A stretch of 64,000 nucleotides of DNA. It comes from Bactericera cockerelli. Taxonomy: Eukaryota; Arthropoda; Insecta; Hemiptera; Triozidae. A program made the translations under genes and the position numbers. Under the pieces are notes generated by a model. That model searched no databases. It had not been told where the DNA came from and saw only the letters and a list, made by a program, of their open reading frames with translations. Positions 58,116-64,000 of the stretch are shown here, piece by piece (the stretch's first letter is position 1; every line of letters begins with the position of its first letter). The stretch lies in assembly GCA_024516035.1 (NCBI GenBank), contig CM044955.1:48529715-48593714 (forward strand). The letters are read 5' to 3'.

Positions 58116-60470
58116 GAGGGGAGGGAGAGAGAGAAGTTGTGACAAATAATAGGGAGGGGAAAATGGGTGGGGTAATAATTGGGAGGAGAGGTCGAGATGA
58201 TGGGATGGGAGGGTAAGAGAGGAAAGAAAATTAGTAGATTGAAAAATGAGGTATTGTATTGTAGTGCTTGATTCAAAGAGTCCTCTCTAGCGAGGCAGTC
58301 TCAAGTTACTAAGCTAACAGTTCATATAGATAGAGAGGAGAAGAGACAGTACGAATACCTACGTAGATTTGAAAACAAGAAAGGTTTAGTTAAAGCTTGT
58401 TTGTTTCTTAATCAGATTTTTTTTTAATCTTGAAAATTCGATCTAAAAAAACTATAAAAAGGAAAATAACTAGAAAGAATATGTTTGAGAGCCTTTTGCT
58501 TTCAGAAAGATAGGAAAAGCAATAAAGTTCGTCGGGAACGTGTATGAATGAAGAGGATGTCCTCATTTGAATGTGCAAATTCCTTTGACCTTTTCAGATA
58601 CCTAATCAAAAATAACTCGTTTTACAGAAAAGCGTTGGAAAAATTCTCAACGGGGAAAATAGGGTTTACAGTGGGATGAAACGACCCATATTAAATTTCT
58701 TTTTCACAACCCTCGTGTAGCCTTCATTCGAGTGCCCGAATCTTCCATTCCTTTCTTCTACATTTGGGATATTACAGAATAAACAAGGCAGATAGGTTGA
58801 CCAAGCTCGATTTTATGCACAGTGGTCAATTTTTTACAGAGTAAACAAGGCAGATGGGTTGACCTAGCTCTATTTTATGCACAGTCAACAATTTTTACAG
58901 AATAAACAGGCCGATGGCTTGACCTTGCTCTATTTTATGCACAGTCAACAATTTTTACAGAATAAACAGGCCGATGGCTTGACCTTGCTCTATTTTATGC
59001 ACAGAATAAACAGGCCGATGGATTGACCTAGATCGATTTTATGAAAAGTCAACACTTTTTACAGAATAAACAAGGCAGATGGGTTGACTTAGCTCAATTT
59101 TATGCATCGTCAACATTTTTTACAGAATAAACAAGGCAGATGGGTAGACCTAGTTCGATTATATTTCAAAGTCGACAATTTTTGATTCTGGATCCTAATG
59201 TTAAAGTTTTTATATATTCGGCATACTCAAAAGTTCAGAGAAAAGTATAAACTTTTCTTCTTTATTTGTATGGGAATAAATTTTCACTATGATGTAGATT
59301 TTCTTTTGTATCAGGGGCGTCATTTCGTTTAGTGAACAGGTACTTTATTAGCAAAAAAATGCCACATGTGCTAACTATAAACAGGTAGGCATCCTAACTA
59401 GTATAATAAGTACTGTGCAAAGTTTTTATAGATAGAAGCAAACTAAAATTCCAACATGAGAAGAGAAGTCCAACCATATTTCTTCTCTGTACTTATTTTC
59501 GATGGAAAAATGTATTCCTTGTATGACTAACAAGTGCTAGCAACATTACCAAAATATAAATGAGGAGGAGAGGCTCAAATAATGCTAGATTCACAAAACA
59601 TGTACAGAGGCTGTTGCTACACCACAAAAAATAATAATTCCCCTCAGAGGGGTTTGTATTTACGGAAAAAGTCCTATGTACAATAAGAACAAAATAACTA
59701 GTATTCGTATTATTGCTATTACCTAGTTGGTATTAGTAATAATGTCTAGTTCTTATTTATTGGCTTTGTCCATCCTTGCGAGAATCCGGCACTGTCTACA
59801 TTCCAAGAATCCAAGAGATGGAAAAGGAACATTTTCTAGAAACACGTAAGCTTGACATGAAATGAACTTACGAGCAAGAAAATTGCAAGCGTATTCCGTA
59901 GGGAGAAGGGATGTATTCAGAGATTTCGATACAAACTTATTTCTACGTGACGGTAACGTCAGGTGACCAAACAGGGAAGAATTTTCTTTAGGGAAACAAT
60001 TTTGAAGACAAACAATATCCAGAATATTCATTAAACCTCGAGTGACCCAGTTAGAGACTTGGTATTTTTTGGATGTTTTAGCTAGTGATATTGACCATGA
60101 AATTTTAATGCTCAGTTCTGTTATCTTAATATATAAATGTCAAAGTCACTGACTGACTGATCATCGCTCTACAGCCCAAACCGTAAGTCCTAGGAAGCTG
60201 AAATTTGGTAGGTAGCTTTGTCTTATAGTTTAGATGTGCAATAAGACGGGATTTTTCGAAATTCCCACTACAACACCTGCCATTGGCGAAAAAGGATTTT
60301 TTGCTTTCACGGCCATGCCTTGGCCCGTAAAGCGGGCGACAGCCCGCTAGTTTCTTATACAGCTATTGAGTATTGTAAATTGTAATTACCTTTCGCAACT
60401 CAGCTTTCGACATTCCCATGGGATTCGACATCCTGACTCCCTCGATGTATTCGTCCTTGATGATGGGCAT
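50877..60470 (-). CDS. dpn: deadpan, bHLH-Orange transcriptional repressor (4 coding exons)
   Basis: Deadpan is a nuclear HES-family repressor of neural stem cells. It binds DNA through its bHLH and recruits Groucho through WRPW. Exons: 60390-60470 (residues 1-27, ends [15 protein letters not shown]), 55701-55796 (basic region and helix 1, [14 protein letters not shown] with the family's basic-region proline), 52751-52945 (helix 2 [15 protein letters not shown] and Orange start [17 protein letters not shown]), 50877-51743 (Orange end [18 protein letters not shown], the Deadpan-type block [19 protein letters not shown], and terminal WRPW-stop). The predicted length is about 412 residues, near the fly protein (about 435 from memory). 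All junctions are GT-AG. Two 1-nt problems exist: exon 3 starts one base short of the expected Pro codon, and exon 4 needs a 1-nt shift near 51075. Both look like sequence errors. Choice of deadpan over hairy or E(spl) rests on [23 protein letters not shown] and the IPSRLP block. Confidence 0.93.
51744..52750 (-). other. dpn intron 3
   Basis: About 1.0 kb, GT-AG, AT-rich. No repeat or RNA gene recognised. Counterpart in the degraded copy: about 50-1030. Confidence 0.8.
52751..52945 (-). CDS. dpn: dpn coding exon 3 (helix 2, Orange domain start)
   Basis: 195 nt, acceptor atttcag|CCGCCCG, donor ACACAG|gtaatt. It encodes [15 protein letters not shown] and [11 protein letters not shown], then [18 protein letters not shown] and [13 protein letters not shown]. 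Joining to exon 2 (which ends on a full Asp codon) leaves two bases before the Ala codon. The family has Asp-Pro-Ala-Arg-His here, so one base appears to be missing at the exon start. Confidence 0.92.
52946..55700 (-). other. dpn intron 2
   Basis: About 2.75 kb, GT-AG. Holds the MITE-like repeat at 54381-54500 and short palindromic repeat words near 55225-55580. No exon recognised. Confidence 0.75.
54381..54500. mobile_element. MITE-like repeat, relative of 39315-39440
   Basis: Carries agatcaagttttattta and, on the other side, aaacaaaacttgatcaa followed by gggtggtgctaatgcca, the reverse complement of the 39315-39440 element. This stretch has no clear counterpart in the degraded copy (about 2600-2690), so it may be an allele-specific insertion. 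Confidence 0.5.
55701..55796 (-). CDS. dpn: dpn coding exon 2 (basic region, helix 1)
   Basis: 96 nt, 32 codons, acceptor gatttcag|AGC and donor GAC|gtaagt, phase 0 on both sides. It encodes [25 protein letters not shown] and LEAMKKD, the DNA-contacting basic region plus helix 1 of the bHLH. Confidence 0.95.
55913..56095 (+). mobile_element. tRNA-headed SINE (family C)
   Basis: Head gagtgagttagcgcgctagg with B box gggttcgaatcccagc. Body words tggatgttcggggtc, cctcgtgaggaaaaatgag and taacgaccagtggcggcatt match 46587-46765. It lies antisense to dpn in intron 1. Confidence 0.75.
56270..56461 (-). mobile_element. tRNA-headed SINE (family E)
   Basis: Minus-strand head ggcccagtggttaagagc, then gctgacctggaggttg and gggttcaaatcccgg, followed by a ~110-bp body ending in an A-rich stretch. 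Only the degraded allele provides a second copy here. Confidence 0.6.
56740..56890 (+). repeat. 5S rRNA-derived repeat
   Basis: Contains agcagttctcattctg, cactgaagttaagcaatg, gcgaggttaggatttggatg and gatgacc in 5S rRNA order, and ends tgatgttggc like a 5S 3' end with an insertion. The usual SINE body does not follow, so it is a 5S-derived pseudogene or a SINE with a different tail. Confidence 0.65.
57050..57258 (-). mobile_element. tRNA-headed SINE with the 5S-SINE body
   Basis: Minus-strand head has gacggttgagactactgtcc and gagtttgattcccgg. The body has ggccctacccaggctgggtg and gagcgaatggagggtaaaac. Same body as 20585-20792 and 36068-36285. Confidence 0.75.
57420..58130. repeat. GA-rich block with higher-order duplications
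   Basis: (GA)n tracts hold three near-identical blocks with gaagtcaggggaggaagg and tagcgagggaataagaggga (about 57665, 57792, 57899). A flanking sequence (aacataacattgacgga ... tgttgctgtctataacctct) occurs twice, at about 57522-57598 and 58003-58076, showing a tandem duplication of about 480 bp. Open frames are low-complexity. Confidence 0.88.
58771..59180. repeat. 60-bp tandem array in dpn intron 1, about 7 copies
   Basis: The unit contains acagaataaacaaggcagat, ggttgacctagctcgatt and atgcacagtcaacaattttt. 58861-58920 and 58921-58980 are nearly identical; one unit near 59000 is shortened. The degraded copy has the same order of units. Confidence 0.9.
60124..60350 (+). mobile_element. Non-autonomous Helitron, present only in the clean copy
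   Basis: It starts TCTTAATATATAAA after host A (60123) and ends with a perfect 7-bp hairpin (agcgggc, gaca, gcccgct) whose last bases belong to the terminal CTAG, before host T (60351). TC start, 3' hairpin, CTAG end and A|T insertion are the classical Helitron signature. The 227-bp interior has no coding capacity. The degraded copy near 7375-7400 reads across the site without it, leaving the expected joined A-T. It lies inside dpn intron 1 near the exon 1 donor. Confidence 0.88.
60390..60470 (-). CDS. dpn: dpn coding exon 1
   Basis: 81 nt, 27 codons, phase-0 donor CGAAAG|gtaatt. It encodes [11 protein letters not shown] then the Deadpan-specific [13 protein letters not shown]. The ATG at 60470 is the only one upstream of this block in the exon. 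An extra upstream exon cannot be excluded because no stop was found just 5' of it and ttaag precedes the ATG. Confidence 0.85.
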
Positions 60471-62991
60471 CTTAACATGAGAAAATGGTTCTCGGAAGAA
60501 AAATAAAAATGATCCAAAGGTAAATGTCCCCAAATTTAAAGGGCATGAGAAAATAATTAACTTTAATTAAATTTTTTAATTAAATAAATATACTTGATAA
60601 AATTGTCACTGCTCATTTTAAAATCTTTCTACCGTATGGAAAAGGTGACAACTTTGACCCAAAAAACACGCTTTTTTAATTAAAAAAACACCTTTAAAGA
60701 AAAAAAGTGTAAGAACTTCATATTTTATGAATCGGTTACTTAGAAATTTAATTAACTTCAAGAGACAATTAAATGAAAATTACAAAAATGTTCATTTTCC
60801 TCACTTCACTGAAACCTCTCCAGCAGGACTACGATTGTTATTGATAAGAAAGCCCGCCATGTTCTTTTGTGTACTGATAAGAAATCCAAGGTCACACATT
60901 TGAATCGTTTATTTGAATCATATAAATCGTTTTTTTTTTAATTACTCAAAAAATTAATATAAGTTTTAAAAATATGCACTCAATTATTCATCTGTTTATT
61001 TAAGAAAGAAATTGTGATTTGAATATTAAATCAAGTAATATTTTAATAAATTATAATGTTTCATAAAATAATATGAAAAATATTTATTTATAGCAAAAAA
61101 TTAAAATTTCTTTTTAAAATCTTTTACCTTAAAAAAAAGCAAAATATAGGTCATGGTACTAAAGTCTTATTCTTAAATTTATAAATTATTTAAAATTATA
61201 AAATTAATTCAAAGGAATTGTCAGGTATCAAACAAAAAATAGCACAGAAAATAAGTCACTCGTAGAACTGTAAATAAAAAATACCAGTAAAAAATAAAAT
61301 GAAAAATTAACAGTGAAAAATAACTACTGCTGAATGACAGTCGAACTAGTGATACTATTTGGTAGCAATGAGGTAGTGGTGATCTTTGCTGATCCCTTGA
61401 ACTTGAGGATAGAGGAATGTAAAAGAGTAAACAGTAGGTGAACAAAACACATGATTTGAGTGGTGATGATTGTGAGAAAAAAGATATCGGTTCTACCGGG
61501 GTTATGTTCAGGGTGCACAAGAAGCTTGGCATGCTACTGGACACGTGTGTAGGCCACCTACATAGCTCCGATCTGTTTAAAAATAAGTAAACATTTATTA
61601 ATATAAATTATGGAAGATTAAAATTTGCGGTTGGAAATTAAAAAAAAAAATTAAACAAATGACTCATTTACAAAGACTATTTTTAATATTTTTTTCATTA
61701 TTATAAAATTATTATACAAAATTTGTGGATGTGTTTCTTCTATTCACAAGATTTAGTGAATGTGTCTTTTCTATTTCAAAATTAGTGGATATGACTCTTC
61801 TATTCTCGAAATTTAATGGATGTGTCTTTTCTATTTCAAAATTAGTGGATGTGCCTTTTCTATTTCAAAATTAGTGGATGTGCCTTTTCTATTTCAAATT
61901 AGTGGATGTGCCTTTTCTACTAATACCTTAACACATTGATGCAATTTTATTTTATTTTCTACACTAATCTGTCTTACATGAGTAAAAATAGCATTCCTTA
62001 TAATACTTTTAACATTAATGATTCATAAGCTTCTTCGCGACTTCTGATCGTTTAGTATAGAATACTACTGATTGTTTTGTAAGTCGATATACATACTTAC
62101 TCAAAAAAATCGTTTGGAAATAAGTGGATGTCCTCAATCTACCAATCCTAAATAATTAAACAAAATATAAAAAACACTTGTAAAAAAAAGTTCACTTAAA
62201 ATTCCCCTACATGAGTCACAAGGCTCTCGCGTCACCCTGTATCCTCCGGTTCCCATACATACCTCTACACCGGTAATAATACACTGGCTGAGGAGAGGAT
62301 CAGATGTAGCGTGAGAACCCGGGTCTCGGCTCCCACGACCAGTCACCTGGACTAAAACACCGGAACCCCCTTTTACTTTTACGAGACGCGTTTTTCTTTG
62401 ACTTTGTATCGAAAATAGCTTCACATCAACTTTTAAGTGTTGAGTATTTTCCATTTAATAGTGGGGATTTTAAATATTTCGATTTTCCTTTTCATTTTGA
62501 AGGGCTTCTTTTTCTTTATCGTCCAACAGTGTGTGCATGGAATATTGTATAGGTTTTTAGAGCAGAATAATTACTAAACAAATAATGACATGATTCGGCA
62601 GCAGAATCACAGATTTCTTATGAAAAGCTCCACGTACATTACTTTATAACGACCCCTTTAGAATGACCATGACCAATGTTGCTCAAGACATCAAAAAAGC
62701 TTAAAAAAGCAAAACAAAGTCAACTTTTGGTTCCCACCTACTAATGCGGTCTAATTTCAATCGCTTAAATTTCTAGAATGAGCTATGCATTTGCCTATGT
62801 ATATTTAAATATTTCTTTACTTACTACATTTTTGTGTGTATGTGTGTATACCTTCTTTCTTTAGTGAGTATCTATTCGTATTTAGTTGGTTGTAATTATG
62901 TGGATTGTTCAATGTTACAGTTTCTATGGCCCAAGGACAAAAGAACGGAAGTAACATGATGTTTGAGATTTTAAGTGTGGGCTCCTATAGT
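60471..62991 (-). other. 5' flank of dpn
   Basis: It holds the 30-bp minisatellite and AT-rich sequence. A 5' UTR exon or promoter could lie here; a CACGTG E-box is present at about 61541. No core promoter can be assigned by eye. Confidence 0.35.
61716..61925. repeat. 30-bp minisatellite, about 7 copies
   Basis: Units with attagtggatgtgccttttc and tatttcaaa. The same unit as at 20285-20526, which lies in a different genomic context. Confidence 0.85.
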
Positions 62992-63456
62992 ATATCCATT
63001 TCAATATGATAGCTATGACTCATTAAAATCGTAGGCAGGGTTGCCAAAACTGCAAAGACTACAGAAGTAAAGAATCTTATCTGCAGGAAGGTGCATTGCA
63101 CAATACTTCCTTGCACATTTTCTTTCAACCTTAAGGTTGATTCAATATATGTATCTACATATATTATTATGTAGATTCAAACATTCAAAATCATATATTT
63201 CTGATCGATAACCAAGTACCTAGGTAATAATATTATGTGATGCAGTACATATAGGTTGAAACCTTTTAAATATTACCTGCACCAAACGTACCCTTCCGAC
63301 CTTTGTATAGTAGAGCTCCTTTTATTCGTAACGAGTGAGAGAGTGTACTGAAAATAGATATTTTTAGGTCCGCAACATTGTAAGAAATTCTGGAATCTGA
63401 TTGGTTCTCATATTTTGTCGTGATGAGTCATAGCTATCATAATGAAATGGATATAC
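62992..63456. mobile_element. Tc1/mariner-like MITE, present only in the clean copy
   Basis: The ends are near-perfect inverted repeats of about 36 bases (gtatatccatttcaatatga versus gtatatccatttcattatga on the other strand), each continuing tagctatgactcat. A TA lies at both borders (62990-62991 and 63457-63458). The 465-bp interior is non-coding. The degraded copy near 10380-10415 passes across the site without it. Confidence 0.85.
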
Positions 63457-63482
63457 TATAAATATATTTTTTCTCTACTTCA

Positions 63483-63745
63483 GTTTTTCTGTTACTTTTG
63501 TTTTCAAAAGACTTTTAATTTCATTTGGGTGAAGAGAGTAAATTGGATCTTGTCTTCAGACCTGTTTCCTTACTATTCACAACTGTTCCTCTCATTCATT
63601 CAATTTTATTCTATTCTAAAAGTTATTTGAGTAGATATAGTTCCTTAACCCTAATACACTTTCAGATTTTCTATTACTCTAGTTTTCAAGAGACTTTTAA
63701 TTTCATTTTGGTGAAGAGAGTTAATTGGGTCTTGTTTGGAACTTG
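63483..63745. repeat. Imperfect tandem duplication, about 183 bp apart
   Basis: The block ttttcaaaagacttttaatt plus tggtgaagagagtaaattgg (63500-63545) recurs as ttttcaagagacttttaatt plus tggtgaagagagttaattgg (63682-63730). Both copies also exist in the degraded allele (about 10425 and 10590). Confidence 0.75.
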
Positions 63746-63856
63746 TCTTTGGTACCTGTCCTGGGTTCTTTTCTTTTCTTGTCCTTCCTTTCATTCATTC
63801 TCAAGATCATACTCCTAGGTACCTTTTCTCTTTTTATAGCAGCTACAAAAATCCCG

Positions 63857-64000
63857 GTCCTATTCTTTTTGATATTATGTCAGGGTCACAGGAATACTGT
63901 ATTTTTTTTTTATTTAGATTTTTATGTATTTATTTGGTAATTTTTCTCCAACCTCAATAGCATTTTATGGCAGATTACCCGTAACCTTGGTGATTTGAGT
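63857..64000 (+). repeat. Start of segment B, second good-quality copy
   Basis: It matches 23058-23203 with two or three differences in about 140 bases (a C/T near the start, one T-run length, one C/T). In the degraded copy the same sequence also follows segment A, so A-then-B is seen twice independently. Confidence 0.9.

Larger units (their letters stand above)
55797..60389 (-). other. dpn intron 1, repeat-filled
   Basis: About 4.6 kb, GT-AG. Contains SINEs (55913-56095, 56270-56461, 56740-56890, 57050-57258), a GA block (57420-58130), a 60-bp tandem array (58771-59180) and a Helitron (60124-60350), the last only 40 bases from exon 1. Confidence 0.8.

Noticed and set aside
58771..59180. 60-bp repeats as a possible CRISPR-like array
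   Set aside because: The whole 60-bp unit is repeated; there are no variable spacers and it lies in an intron.

Overview
This is a 64 kb scaffold piece of an AT-rich, intron- and transposon-rich animal genome, almost certainly an arthropod and probably an insect. The evidence is a spliced deadpan-type neural bHLH-Orange repressor gene, GT-AG introns, many Pol III-derived SINEs (5S- and tRNA-headed), Helitron, hAT and MITE elements, and long GA/CT tracts. I could not place it to species. There are no bacterial genes, operons, rRNA operons or CRISPR loci.

Genes. Three loci can be supported. (1) deadpan (dpn), minus strand, 60470 down to 50877: four coding exons, complete from a plausible ATG to a C-terminal WRPW motif, but with two apparent 1-nt indels. 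(2) The first coding exon of a START-domain lipid-transfer-like protein, minus strand, 38261-38076. Its 5' splice site has been amplified into a 28-bp tandem array. (3) A small secreted, N-glycosylation-site-rich, proline-rich protein, minus strand, 19635 to about 19099, whose 3' end runs into damaged sequence.

Layout. 1 to about 18.7 kb is a low-fidelity second copy of sequence found elsewhere in the window. 1 to about 10.77 kb matches 51.72-63.86 kb (segment A, the dpn locus). About 10.77-18.56 kb matches 23.05-30.94 kb (segment B). The copy is full of homopolymer-forming errors of all four bases, so its dpn exons are unreadable. It still carries clean presence/absence differences: it lacks a Helitron and a TA-flanked MITE and has about 480 bp extra. 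That suggests the alternative haplotype at very poor consensus quality rather than a plain repeat of the same read. 18.7-23.05 kb (segment D) holds the secreted-protein gene, a 30-bp minisatellite and two 5S-headed SINEs. 23.05-30.94 kb is the good copy of B, with a Helitron candidate and a hAT element flanked by a perfect 8-bp target duplication. A 100-N gap (30938-31037) falls inside a SINE. 31-50.9 kb is mostly intergenic: SINEs, a piggyBac-like MITE, large GA/CT tracts, the START exon with its array, and a foldback element with perfect 42-bp arms. 50.9-64 kb is dpn, its TE-filled introns and its 5' flank. The last 140 bases are again the start of segment B.

How it fits. The order A'-B'-D-B-gap-...-A-(start of B) means segment B is reached from two left flanks (A and D). 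This looks like unresolved haplotypes joined into one scaffold, although a real duplication cannot be excluded from sequence alone. The genes do not form a pathway. dpn is a Groucho-recruiting transcriptional repressor, the START protein a lipid-binding protein, and the third an unknown secreted protein.
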